Positions 9,881 to 22,087 of a stretch of 64,000 nucleotides of DNA are shown here, piece by piece (within the stretch, counting starts at the first letter, position 1; every line of letters begins with the position of its first letter). The stretch comes from Thermothielavioides terrestris NRRL 8126 (lineage: Eukaryota; Ascomycota; Sordariomycetes; Sordariales; Chaetomiaceae): contig NC_016459.1 of assembly GCF_000226115.1 (NCBI RefSeq), forward strand, positions 1,364,001 through 1,428,000, given 5' to 3'. Below the pieces are notes generated by a model, which was given only the letters and a program-made list of their open reading frames with translations, did no database searches and was not told where the DNA came from. A program made the position numbers and the translations under genes.

Positions 9881-12802
9881 TCACATGATTTGGTCCTGAG
9901 TGAGGCCGCCATGGGGATCGGTGTCCATGTTGTCACCACCGCCCGGCGTGAGGTACTTGACGTAGCTCAGGCCAAGAGGACGACCGCCGTACTGATAGGC
10001 CTGAAACTTGGCAATGGCGGTTTCCGCCGTGTCCGCGTTGTCGAAGCGGACCACACCGGTGCCGCGAGATCGGCCGCTCGGCTCGTATTGGATCTCGGCT
10101 TGCTCGACTTTGCCGATGGTGGAGAAGAGCTCAACTAAGTCCTCATTGCTCGTCGACCAAGGGAGCTGAGTAACGGTTAGTCTACTACGTCAACCCGCAA
10201 TGAAGAGGGGCAGGGAGGCCTTGCGGTGGAACTTACGTTGCGGACATAAATGGTGTCGCACTTCTCGACACCCGCAGTGGCGTGGTCGGTGAAGGGATTG
10301 GGCGGGACCGAGGCGCTGTTGGCATCGAAAACGCCGCCGCCGTAACCACCACGGACACCGCCATAGCCGAACCCGCCGCGGCCTCCGCCAAACCCGCCGC
10401 GTCCATATCCGCCTCCGAAGGCTCCGCGCCCGCCAGCGAAACCGCCGCGACCGTAGCCACCAGCACCCATAGCCGGACCAGCGAAGCGATCCTCACGGAC
10501 TTCGAGCAGTCTGCCCTGCCAGTCATAGCCGTTGAATTGCTGAATAGCGTTGCGCGCATCTTCGGGCGACTCAAACACGACAATGCCAGAACCCTTAGGT
10601 CTGCCATCGGGGCCGAGGTGGACATCGGCACGAATAACCGCGCCGACGCGAGCTGGCCGAGCGAAGAGAGTCAACACGGAGTTCCATCACCACAGGTAGG
10701 TTAAACTTCTACTTACCGGCCTGTCGAAAGAGGTCCTTGAGGTCTTGCCAGCCCACGTTGAAGGGCAGCTGTCGGAAACTGGTCAATACATGGACCAGTC
10801 TAAGTAATGGGATAGGGAGATGATGGAACAAACATTCGAGACGTAGAGCTGGCGGACACCGCCGCCCGCCATGCCAGCATTGAAGCCGCCGGCACCGTAA
10901 GGTCCGCCCATGCCGCCAGCAAATCCGCCGCGGGGAATACCACCTGGGGGGCCGAACCGAGGCTCAGCCTCGCGATCCTTGCTCCCAAGTCAGCATAACC
11001 GACCCGGGCTACCCAGCCTCGCTGATTAATGCTTTACCTCTCGAACATAGATCAGCCTGCCCATTAGATTCTGGTTGCTGAGTGTCGCGACGGCTTGCTG
11101 TGCCTGCTCCCTGGTGGCATATTCCACAATGCTAAGGGTCCGGTTAGCGCTCTGTGCTTCGAGCCCATCTGAGCTGAACGAGACTTACCCGCATCCCTAA
11201 ATCGCCTCGGACAGCGTCCCAACCCGTCAACCCAACGATCCATCAAAGACCAGGAGAAGAAGAACCACAAAAGAACCAGCCAAGTCACTCATAGGCGCCC
11301 ACCTTCGACATCCCGTTAGGAAGAAGCAGCACGTCGGCGTACAGGACCTCTCCGGCTGCGGTCGACGGGGGTTAGCCTCTCAAGCCAGGCTGCAACGTGG
11401 AGAATCCTGCGAAAAACCTACCTTGTCTCATGAAGTCTTTGAGGTGGTGCCATTTGACGTCGTAGGACAGGTTGCCGACGTAGACGCGGCGGTCCTGCTG
11501 CGACGTTTCGCGAATGTTGTTCATGACTTGTTCTCTGTGCGCCGCGCGCTCCTCGTAAGACCTATGGGGAGCTCCGCTGTATCCTGAACCTGTTCCTCCA
11601 GCAGCTGCACCCTGTCCAGTCATGGGAGACCGACTTCTTCGTCGACGTTGACTCGCTGAGCGGTCACGAGGCGAGAATGACCGACGAGTATTCGGGCTTC
11701 GGGAACGTCCTCTTCTTGGAGAACGCGACCTCTCACGCTGCGATAGGTCAGTGGATGCCTGGGCATGGAGCGCCATCAGTCCGGAGCAAAACGAGTGAAC
11801 GAAACGGGTTTCCCAAGCAGAACGGGCATAACGCGCCGGGCCCCGGCGAACCGTTAGCTTGCCAATGACCGGTGGTGGCCGACATGCAACCTTGACGGAT
11901 CAAAGGCCGAATGGCGGGGTCGATCCATCTCCCGATCTGAGAGATCGGGCGGAGAGGGGTGGATACCAAGCGACCCCATCGAACGATGCCGCCCTCGAAT
12001 CTCGAGCACGGCCCACATCGGCAGAGCATGATTCCATCGTCAAAACGAGGGAGGCAGAAACCGAAGCGACGGCCGAGACCGAGGTGCATCTCACGAGCAG
12101 GCGGTCGGATGAGGAAAGGAAAGAAAAGTGATCATGATACTCACCGGGCGATAAGTGTCTCCCGAGTCGGCTGCAAGAAAATCAGAAGTTAGAAAGAGAT
12201 TGAGACAAAAAGAAAAGTTGAAGTAGTGAACCGGTAGGAGCACCCGGGGCGGCGTGAAATGGAGGAGGAATGTGGGAGGAATTGTAGCAATTGGGGAGTG
12301 GCAATTTGAGGGAGGGTAGCACTTGGGGGTGCTGCGGCGGGGGAAGTGTGAATGAATCCGAGGGGTGGATCAGGGAGCGAAAGACATGCAAGGCAGGTCG
12401 AAGGGAAAAGGGTCTGCTTGTGTGAATGTACTTCGGTCCCGGTAGAGAGGTGGAATATCTGCGGGAGGCACGCAAGGTACTGCAGCAGCGCGCCGCTCCG
12501 TGACTGGAAGACGGCGAGCGAGGCTTGACGGGCAAGGGATGGACCTCAGCCCGCACCGGCTCCCACTCCGCAGAAGTATGTGTGTCTCGACCGAGATGCC
12601 AATGGGGCAGGTTTGGGGTTACAGGCAGCGGTAACACGTCATCGAAACATCTGGAGGATGTGCCCGCGATAACAGGTTGCTCCCAAGATTGCAGACGACG
12701 GCTTGGGCAGTGTCGAGGTAGGCAAAGGAGTGAAAGAAAAACGAGGCTCCGAAGCAAAGACTTCGGATATGGAATATGCAATTCGATTTCGTACTTACCC
12801 AT
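9881..12802 (-). CDS. GBP2: Three-RRM SR-like mRNA-binding protein (Gbp2/Hrb1 type)
   Basis: Ten exons (minus strand: 12799..12802, 12146..12171, 11422..11737, 11303..11355, 11189..11196, 11038..11131, 10834..10977, 10717..10768, 10237..10652, 9881..10165) encode 465 residues. The N-terminus is an Arg/Ser-rich domain (RERSRSPRRGRSRSP). RRM1 begins near residue 92 (RRVYVGNLSYDV), RRM2 near 208 (RQLYVSNLPFNVGW) and RRM3 near 365 (DTIYVRNLPWSTS). A Gly-rich RGG-like segment lies between RRM2 and RRM3. Yeast Gbp2 and Hrb1 are shuttling mRNP quality-control and export adaptors bound to TREX, which suggests the same role. The first exon contributes only ATGG, the fifth is an 8-nt microexon inside RRM1, and introns 1 and 2 are long (627 and 408 nt). 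All junctions are GT-AG and keep frame. Confidence 0.9.
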
Positions 12803-15800
12803 CGCTGTGATGAGGGAATCAATTTTTTTTTTCGGGGCCCTTAGCCGCAATGATGGAGGGAAAATTTCGGAGACGCGACGATTGGATCGGGGGCGGCCAG
12901 CGTCTGTCTAACCGCAGCGGCGCCCGGCTGGGAGAATGTCGGTTGGTTTTTGGTGGGGGATGTCGCAGCAGGTGAAGCCAAGCAAGGTCTGTACTCGTTC
13001 CTCGCGCAACGGAGCAAGGTGTCGGCTGAGAGCCTTGTGGCCTTGGCTTGGGAGCTAGGATGTTGGTCAGCCTCCCGCCAAGTTGGGCAGTGGAGGCGCG
13101 CGTCTGTCCGAGTTGAAAGGAAAGTCGAGGGCGCGCTGCACGACCGAGACAGGGCAGTGACACCCAGGACGGAAAGGCTCCTCGGGAGACGCGACCAAAG
13201 GAGGTCTCGAGGAAGTTAGGTAGAGCTGGACACAGTGACAATCCCAGAGTCAGCGACCAAAAAAAAGAAAACCGTGGCGCATAGGTGCGTCTCGCCGCCG
13301 AGCAAAGGGTCAGTACCTACCGTCCGTACCTGTCTACCTGGGTGAACCAAGTGAATTGGGCGAGCAAGGATGACGATACGGGGAACGCGTGTCGGAGTGT
13401 GGCCCAGCAGGCGCCGCAAGGATGCGAGGTTCTGTGGGGTCCTTGGCGGACGGGTGCGAGCCGCGAATGGCAATGCCCAATTCAGAGGGAGACCTGAGTT
13501 GTCTGGTGTGGGCGGCAACACAAGGACGGGAACATGGGGGAGAAGCTTCGCAGTCGGCACGGCAAAACTTGGGCTGAGCGCAAGGACCAGGTGACGCGGC
13601 AAACGGGGACACAGAACGGAGAGCGTGTAACAATTCCGTATGTATGTAAGTTACAGTGCCCTGTAATTTACAATGCCAAAGAGCGAGTGCAGCGGACCGA
13701 ATGTACGTAAATTACCACAGCGTGGCTTCGTCAGTCTTCAATAAGAATGGAAGTCAGGAAGACTCATCAATGATGTACTTCCGTATACCTGGATGTTCAC
13801 TCCAGATCGCCTCAAGCGATGGCAAGGTTCGTTGAGTATCCCGTCCAGGAGAAGGGCCCCGAGACGAGGAGACTCAGCATAAGCCAGCCTTGTCGCCCTT
13901 CTGTGAATCACAGCAAGTTAACGGAGGTAGCGAGGTCTTCCTCGATTGCGCAATGCCCCTGGCCTTTTGAGAACTTTGTCCAATGAAAATCTATATGCTA
14001 AGCCCTTAACACCTCGGATGCATACGGGCAATGCGGTCTTGATGCTCTGACGAGGAGTATCAACGAAGAGGCATCAGCTCATATGGAATGATATACTTCA
14101 GGTAGACACCAACTATGGCAGCTGGACTAATTTGTAGTCACCCTATAGCATCGTTTATCATACCTGGTAGTTAGTACCTAGGTAGTGAATCTCTGGCCTG
14201 ATTTAGAAGGACAATTTTGGCATGACGGAGTGCTTTGCGCCTTTACCTTACATATGGGCATAAACAACAAGCGATTAGAAAGACTGGAGCTGTACACTAC
14301 CTGAGGTACCTCTCGCTTCGAATCCTGCATTACACACAGAGCCAGAGCATCCTGAGACGGCCTTCGGCAAAGCCCGCAGTGGCGAGTGCGCTGCATCTGT
14401 CGAGTCATGTTCAACTCCTCGGTTATGCTCCGTCCAGCCAGCCAACCTGCACCGCATCTCGATTTCAATACCTAATAAGTCCCTTACACTAGTTCTTAAT
14501 CCATTATCCAGCAAGGAGACACGGCCCAGATCGAGCGGGTTTGCCCACCCGAGGCTCACACGCCGGTCTTGGCGAGCGTTTGGAGGAAACGAATGAACTG
14601 GGAAGGCAATCAAACTGGCAGTGGCGGGCTTCGGCATGCCCTACGTCCATGAGCCCCGGAGGACGGTGACACAGCAGCTCGGCGCAGCAGACCGAGCAGA
14701 CACGGCCCAATTCAAACGGCCCAGACGCTCCTCCTCCAATCCACAGTCTGGTGGTGAAGAATTTTCTGCATTGGGCGGGTAGACGTCGAGTCACATCGGG
14801 ACAATTGGCCATTCAGGACGAGCTACCAAGTTCCTGCCAAAGCGGTCGACAGGGGTAACGAGGCGCCTGGCGTCACCTTCCTGGCCAACCTCGCAGCGAG
14901 GGCAGCAAATGCAGCGGTTCAACCCCCAACAAGTCGTCTGTCGTTATTGGTGCTGGACCAACCAGAAAAAAAGAGAGCAGACCGGTCAATGCAGGGTGGA
15001 ATCGGCTAATCCAGCAAACGGAACATGCAGAGCCACCGGATGGGTGATAAGCCCGAAGTCTCACTGCGCAGGTGGGGGGGCCTCGAACTTCACTTCGTTC
15101 GGCAACGGAGGAGAAAGTGGAGCGGCCCGGGGTCGTGCTCCGTGTGGAGCCGAACTGGCGAGAAGGCAGCTGAAGGGATTCCACAGAGCGATGCAGCCAC
15201 AAGGTTCACGCTTTGCAAGAGTGCGCAGTCCTCCGGGACGGGCACAATGAAGCCCCTAGGGGCTTCATTGGGAATTACAACCAGCGATCATGACCTTTGT
15301 ATTCATATAGCCCAATCGCTGCTGGATGGGCTTGCCATCGAGGTTTATCCCGCGCATTGCGTCGCAGCGAGCATCGGTCGTCCGCTGCTAGGCGCTCGGT
15401 TGCCCTTTGCAATGCGGGCGTCCTACCACAGAGCTCCTGTGTAGCCACCTACCACAGGAGTTATCACATTTGGTTTGTCTGTGGCCTTGCATTAGCTCCC
15501 CCGACACGCATTCCTAGCTGCACGCAGTGCACCATTCACTCCCGCTCGAGAGACGGGGCTATTGGTTGCAGTTGCGGCCCCTCCCCTTTCCCCCAGAGAG
15601 AGGACCACAAAACCTCGAAGCCAAGGGTCAGTCACTCAGCGCCAAGGCCCGCACCGTCCTTTCTCGCTGCAGGTACTCTGGACACGGGAGCTATTCGAGC
15701 TATTCGAAGTTGTACCACAATGGACGGGTTACCAGGAGCATTCGCATGAGCACCATAGCATGGAGCCGTGCTCTCAGTAAGATATATCTCAATCAGTTCA

Positions 15801-16152
15801 GAGCGCGAGGCAACTGTTCCAAGAAAGGGCGGAAAGATGCAGATCGGCCCACAACAATGGACGGGTTTCAGCGTACGGAATACGGAATACGGATACGGTC
15901 TTCACGTTAAGTACCGTTGTTACACGTTGGAAGCTGGCAGTGGAGTAAGGTTTCACTAGCTCGCCCGAGCTTCCCGATACGGCAAAGACCGCCAGGATCC
16001 TGACCTGTAGGGCTGGCGCGAAGTTCCAGATTCCCGCCCGCGTGCAGATCCGATCAGACGACAGCAACCGCAGCGATTGATCGGTCAGAAAACGCAAAGC
16101 AATCCGCTCCCAGCGCCTGCCGTGCCCGGACGGCGTAATTGGCTCATCCACG
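12803..16152. other. Long intergenic region, GBP2 promoter to COQ9 promoter
   Basis: About 3.3 kb without a gene I can support. The part near 12.8-13.3 kb is probably GBP2 leader and promoter. A 26-bp perfect palindrome lies at 15245..15270. The remaining open frames are short and lack domain-like sequence. Confidence 0.45.
15245..15270. repeat. 26-bp perfect palindrome
   Basis: The half-site CAATGAAGCCCCT is followed directly by its exact reverse complement, with no spacer. It lies about 0.9 kb upstream of COQ9 in otherwise unannotated sequence. Confidence 0.9.
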
Positions 16153-17329
16153 ATGCCGGCCCCGACCCTCTACTCCTCCGCCGCGGGGGCTGCAACAGCC
16201 CGACGCGTCCTCCTCCGACCGCTCCGGCGGACCCTGCTCGCCGGTCTGCCGACAGCAGCACCTCCGCTTCAGAGCTCCGCGAACACCACAGCCCGATCCC
16301 TCACCATCTCCTCGACCGTCCGTCCCACCGCCGCCACCACCACCCAGCAGCGCCCCCTCCAGCCCCGACGACGCCCACAGCCCCTACCCCAAACCCACTC
16401 CCCGACGCCACAGCCAGCACTCCTCACCCAACCCGCCGCCCGCCGCCGCGCCTACCACTCGCACGACCACCCGCCGCCGCCGGGGCCCTTCACGCCCGCC
16501 GAGCAGGCCCTCCTGTCCGCGGCCTACGCGCGCGTGCCGCAGCACGGCTTCACCGCCGAGGCGTTGGCGCTCGGCGCGCGCGACGCTGGCCTGCTGGACA
16601 TCAGCCCCGCGGTGCTGCCTGACGGCGGCGTGTTCGGGCTGATCCGGTGGCACCTGTACACGCAGCGGACGGCGCTGGCGGGGAAGGTGGAGGAGATTTT
16701 TGGCAGTAGTGGTGGTGGTGGTCGTGACGGGGGTGACGGGGGTGAGGCACTTGGAAAGGGCCAGGCCCCGTTGACGACGGTCGCGGACAAGGTCGAGGCG
16801 CTGGCGTGGGCGAGGTTGCAGGCGAATGAAGCTATTGTTGGGCATTGGCAGGAGGTTGGTTCCCCCCCTTTTTTTTTTCCCGTCTCTGTCTCCGGCTCCG
16901 TTTCTTTGCTTCTCTTAATCAATGCCCGGTATATATGCCGTGGGATGATGGCTAGTTTACTGACTGATTGGCTGCGTTGCTCGCGAGGATGCACAGGCCC
17001 TCGCCATCATGGCTCAACCGTCGTACGTCCCCGCCTCGCTGAAAGAACTCGCGCTCTTGGCCGACGAGATCCTCTATCTTGCCGGCGACGTGTCGGTCGA
17101 CCCGTCGTGGTACACCAAGCGGGCGTCGCTGTCGGCCATCTACGCCGCGGCCGAGCTGTTCCAGACGACGGACCAGTCGCCTGGCTTCCGCGAGACGCGG
17201 GCCTTCCTGCGGCGTCGGCTCGACGAGGCCGCCCAGGCCGGCGCGACGGTGCGTTCGGTAGGGGAGTGGCTTATCTTCAACGCTGGTGCGGCCGTGAACG
17301 TGCTGCGGAGTAAGGGGGTACGGATATAG
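16153..17329 (+). CDS. COQ9: Ubiquinone biosynthesis protein COQ9
   Basis: Two exons (16153..16854 and 16988..17329, with a 133-nt intron) encode 347 residues. COQ9 is a lipid-binding TetR-fold protein that presents coenzyme Q intermediates to COQ7 on the matrix side of the inner mitochondrial membrane. The first roughly 100 residues are Pro/Arg/Ser/Thr-rich and very low in acidic residues, consistent with a mitochondrial presequence. The COQ9 domain follows, with the family pattern LLSAAYARVPQHGFTAEAL and the C-terminal block DPSWYTKRASLSAIYAAAE continuing to AGAAVNVLRSKG. A Gly/Asp-rich loop (GSSGGGGRDGGDGGE) interrupts the domain. The gene converges on SMC6, whose stop codon is 348 bp away. 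Confidence 0.9.
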
Positions 17330-17677
17330 CGAGACGACCCGATTCAACTGGGGGAGGACGCGACAGTATCCGTGGATATCTGTAACAATGTCTGTACATT
17401 ATATCATATTACAAACGTGTAGGGTTCCGATGCCGCCTAAAGCTTGTATGATAGCACTGCAAGACAGAATCCCACGACGCCGATCCACATCTCTATGCCC
17501 CAGCTGGGTCAGTGTCAGACAACACAAGTCTAGCCGCCCTCTCTCCTCCTTCCCCAACGCCCACAACAACCAGATCCCCCCTTTACCGTTACAGCTACCG
17601 TACAGATCACAGTACAACCACCCGAACCATCAAGCAATTCACATCATGCAGACATCGCATGATTCGGTGCAAGGACA
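17330..17677. other. Convergent 3' region COQ9 / SMC6
   Basis: 348 bp shared by the two 3' ends. Nothing else is recognised. Confidence 0.5.
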
Positions 17678-20600
17678 TCAGTGGTCAGCCAGTCTCCGCT
17701 GGCGGGGATCAGTCAGGCTAGCAAAAATGGTCAGCACAAGCACGGCGCTGCGTAAAGACCCAGAACTGGGCAACGTACCGGATAATCTTGACATCCTTGT
17801 CCAGAGTGTTGCGGCCCTCGATGGCATTTGGTGTGATGAAGATATACTGACGATTGACCGAACGACGCGCAGCGGTGATCTTGCACACATACCCTGTTAG
17901 CAACTCGATTTCTTTCCTCCCCCCAAGCTACCAGGGGAAGGCAACGTACCAGCATGTTCGTGCTGATGGCGCGGTTAACATTGTCCATGAAGACATCAAA
18001 CTCATCCAGACAGCGCAGGGGCGAGCCCATGGCCTCCCAGATGGCGAGCAGGAGACAGATGGACGCAAACGACTTCTCGCCGCCAGACAGCGTCTTGGTG
18101 CTGCGTCCGGTCGCCCTCCTCTCGGTCCGGTCCGGCTCGACTTGCAGGTCCAGGGCCTTCCGCTCATGATCGAGCAGCAGCTTGCCGCGGAAGCCGCGCT
18201 CGCTGAGCAGGTAGATGAAGTTCGCGCGCGACTGCGACGAGATGTACCGCTGGAACTTCCTCCACTTCTCGAGACGCACGGTGAGGGTCTCTCTGAGGCG
18301 GGCGTTCACAACCGTGATGGACTGGAGATCAGCGACCACTTTGTTGTACACCTTCTTCGTCTCGGCGAAGTAATCGTGCACCTGCTGGTCGGTCATCCCT
18401 CTTCTGTCCTCGGCTTTTTTGAGCCGCTCGCGGAGCGTGTTGTACTGCTTCTGGATGCTGTCGTACGTCTCGCCTTCGGGGATGTAGAAGCGCTCCTCGC
18501 TCACGGCTTTGGCTTGCGTGACAAAGGCCTCGACGTTTGCTTGCTGCCTCGCCCGTCTTGCCTCCGCCTTGCTCTTCAGCTCGGCGTACTCGGCCGCCCT
18601 CGAGATGATCTCGTTCTTCTCGATTAGAGAGATGGTGCGCAAGTCATTAGCTCGCTTGAGTTCCGCCTCGGCCTTTTTGAGACGTTCCTCATAGTCGTTC
18701 GCATTCAGTCTTTGTTCTTTGAGCCTCCTCTGCGCTTCTTCCACTTCTTTGTTCTTGTCTTGCTTCGCCGCACTGAGCATACCGTATTGAATACCATGAT
18801 GGTTGAGTTGCGCTTGATATTCGGCCAGCTGTACTTTCAACCCTTGTAAGCGCCCGTCATCACCGACAGACTCGTCCAGTTCTGCCTGGATGTTGTCAGC
18901 CTTCCCACGCGCAGCCCGAAAGGCGAGCTCAAGTTCATTTCGCTTCGTCTTGAGCTGGGTGAGTGCCGCTTGGCAGCGTTGGGATTCTTGATGAAGACGG
19001 CGTTTCTCAGCATCAACCGACCGAGCCTCATCCATGATCTGCTGCAGGGACTCCTTCAAGAGCGCAATCTGCGTATCGGAGTCCGTCTTCATCCTGGTTC
19101 TCAGGTGTGGGTTCGGCTGGATCGGGCTGGTCGAAATGTTGCCGTTGTTGTTCACGGCTAGCCGAAGGCCTTCGCCACGCTTCCGGTCATGAAAGCAGAG
19201 GCAGGCCTTGACGTTCCGTGGGGGGGCGCCGTCGAACATGACCTGCTCAGCTCTGGCGCGCTCGGGGATCAGGATCACTTGTTCGATCATGTGGTTAATG
19301 ACGAGCTGGTCGCGAACCATCTGGTTGTCGATCTTTAGCACCCGGAGAATCGTGTCGTACTCAGGGTCGGGCTCCTTGCTGGAGAGATCAAGCGGGTGCG
19401 GGCTACATATGAAGACGGGGCAGGTGCGGATATTCAGCCGGTTCATCATTCCGCGGAGTAGCGTCTCGTCGCTTTTGCTGGTGACGATGAAGGCATTCAA
19501 GTTGATACCGAATGTCTTCTCCAGGATGGACGACCACTCGGGCTTGAGCAGCTGGACATGAGTTCCCAGGGGCCCGATGGGTTTGTCCTTGAAGCGATGC
19601 TCGTTCTCGATCATCCTGAGGAGGTCGGGGACCTTGGCTTCGTACGCATCGAAGACCGAGCCGCGATGCTCTTGTAGGCTGTTGATTCTTGCCTCGACGC
19701 TGTTGATCTCGCCCCGCTTTCGCAGGAGCTCGTCGCCGATCGTCTCCAACGCCTTCTTGGCGTCGTCCGCCTTTTGAATGAGTCCTGGCTCACTGTCCTT
19801 ATTCTCCTGGATCTCTTTCTGAATCCGCGTCACCGTCTCGTTGGCCTCGTCAAGCTGCCGCAATTTGACGGTGTGCTCTTCACCATTGGCAGCCTCAAGC
19901 CGTTGCTGCTCCTCGGCGATCTTCTGCTCCGTCGCCTTAACCTGCTGCGTTTTAAACTTCAAAGTTGCGTGGGCATCGCGCTCGTCGACGTGAAGCTGTT
20001 CAATCTCCTTCTTCAGCTTCTTGAAAACCTCTTCGGCATCTTGCACGCGGCGCACAATTTCATATCGCTCGTCCTGGACGTGTTGCAGGGTCTCGGCGGC
20101 ACGCTCGACCTTCTCATTGGCAAGCTCGAGAGCCTGGTTCTTTGCTTCCACTTCTTGGGCGGCTTCGGTGACCCGGATGACAGCTTGGGCGAGGTCGTCG
20201 TCTCGCCTGCGGAGTTCTTCTTCTTCTTGGGCCACCTGGGCCCAGGCCATCTGATTGCGCAGCGTCCGGAGCTTCAGGCGGATTTGCTGATTGCCCTCGA
20301 GCTCCTCTCTGAGACGTTTGGCCTTGTCGAATTCAGCCTTGGCATGCTTGACACGTTCTTCCTGGTCGGGAACCTTGGCCACCATCAGCTCCAGGTTTTC
20401 CGAGATCAGCCGGTAATCGTTATCGAGCTGCTGCAGCTGGACGCCCTCGATGAAGAACTTGTATTTTTGGGCTTTGGTGGACGAGTTCAGGAATTGACGA
20501 GCGTTGTCCTGGGAAAGGATATTGAGGGGGTTGTCGACCTGGAGTGCGTAGTACTCGACGAGCTCGTCGACCTCTTGCTTCTTAACCGAGTACACCTGAC

Positions 20601-21418
20601 CCAGAGCGGTTTTGACCTTGAACCCGCTGCTGCCGGTCTTGGAGAAGTGGCGCTCGACGATGACGGACTCGCCATAGATCTCGGGCTTGAAAGCGTCCTG
20701 GCCCCGGTTCTTGATCTTGACGGCGAGCACGGCGCGGTCACAGCCTTCCTTGACAAAGCTCTTCAGGCTGCCTCCACGGTTGGTCGAGCTGGCCTTGCCG
20801 CCGAGACACAGCGTGATCGCTGTCAGGACGGCGCTCTTGCCGCTGCCGTTCTCCCCGACGATGAAATTGAGCAGAGGGCCGAGTTCGCAGTGGAGGCGTT
20901 CATGGCACATGAAGTTGACGCAAGTAACGCTCTCGATGATGCCGTTCTCTGCGATGGTATTCTCTCCGAGGAGACTGGGTCGGAACCGGAGCCGCTGGGT
21001 GGCGCGCTGGTCGTCGGCAGCCTCATGCCGAAGGTGCTCGAAGTTATTGTCGCGCATCAACTCGTACTGGGACTTGGGCGGCGTGCGAGGCGGCGAGGCT
21101 GCCTCCTCTGCGCTCTCCGAGGCCTCATCCCCCGAGGAGGTTGACTCCCGCCGAGCGCGGCGTTCGCTCTTATCGTCATCGACATCCGAGAGGCGCACTC
21201 GTTTCCGCTGTATATGCCTTGGCGTGAGAACAGCGACAAACAAGGCAGTGGCAAACTGTCGGGGCCTGGACGCTGCTTACCTGTTCAAGCCGCAGATTCG
21301 AGCGCGCATGGTGCACTTCAACAACCTCCTCGTCGTCGTCGCCATCCTCGGCGGCGGCGCGTCGGGCGCGTTTCCTCGAGGCCTCGGCCGCGACGCCGTT
21401 AATGATTCTCGCGGGCAT
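17678..21418 (-). CDS. SMC6: Structural maintenance of chromosomes protein 6
   Basis: Four exons (21281..21418, 17950..21207, 17779..17879, 17678..17717) encode 1178 residues. SMC6 pairs with SMC5 in the SMC5/6 complex, which acts in homologous recombination repair, replication-fork stability and rDNA maintenance. The Walker A motif GENGSGKS is near residue 164. Two long coiled-coil arms flank a hinge region, and the C-terminal head carries the ABC signature LSGGEKSFAS and Walker B ending LDEFDVFMDNVNR. The N-terminal about 100 residues are charged and disordered. Intron 2 (17880..17949) uses the acceptor GTGTGCAAG rather than an earlier AACAG, because only the former keeps the frame into ITAARRSVNRQYIFITP. 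SMC6 is divergent from ECD. Confidence 0.95.
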
Positions 21419-22087
21419 TGGGGAACCGGGAGGTTGCTGCTAGACTGGTCATGAATGCGGTTCCAAAAACAAGACGCTGAGCAAAGACACCTGCACTTCA
21501 ACCATACCTCGGGCAAGGCGGGGGGGAGTTGTTTGCGGTGAGGGAAGAACAATGGCACGCGTCTTTCCGTAAACGGCGCTAAGTGGTGGCAGGGGGGTCG
21601 CGTCTCCCCACCATAACGTTAACGGTTAGCGTGATGCCCGTTGCTCAGCCCCGCTACCGAAGACTACCAGGTAAGGTACCTACGGTATGACTGCACAACT
21701 CGAGGTCCAAACTCCCCGCTACCTTAAACAGTGACCAAATCACCTGCACTGTTAGTTACCTGTGTAGAGCCACTCAAAACCAGGGACTTGGTTGAATCAG
21801 GACTGTGTAAAGTGAAAGCCACGGTTCGGCTAGGTATGTCGAAAAGCCGGATCTCCAGAGATCGTTCAGCGCTGCCACCGCTAGGCTGCATCGGAGAAAA
21901 GCGAACGAGAGCACATTCTTTATTGAAATAGGAGACCCTGGATACGGAGCGTTCCCACGCGACCGTGTATGCGCTGTGGCGTTATAAGTCGCCACAAAGA
22001 AGTGCTGCAGTGTCGGACAAGCATCAAGGCAAGCCGCTGCAGCTACAGTGGTTGGGGCTCAACTCGGCAGTAAGACAGGGCAGTAAC
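21419..22087. promoter_or_regulatory. Divergent promoter region SMC6 / ECD
   Basis: 669 bp separate the two start codons. No further element is recognised. Confidence 0.4.
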
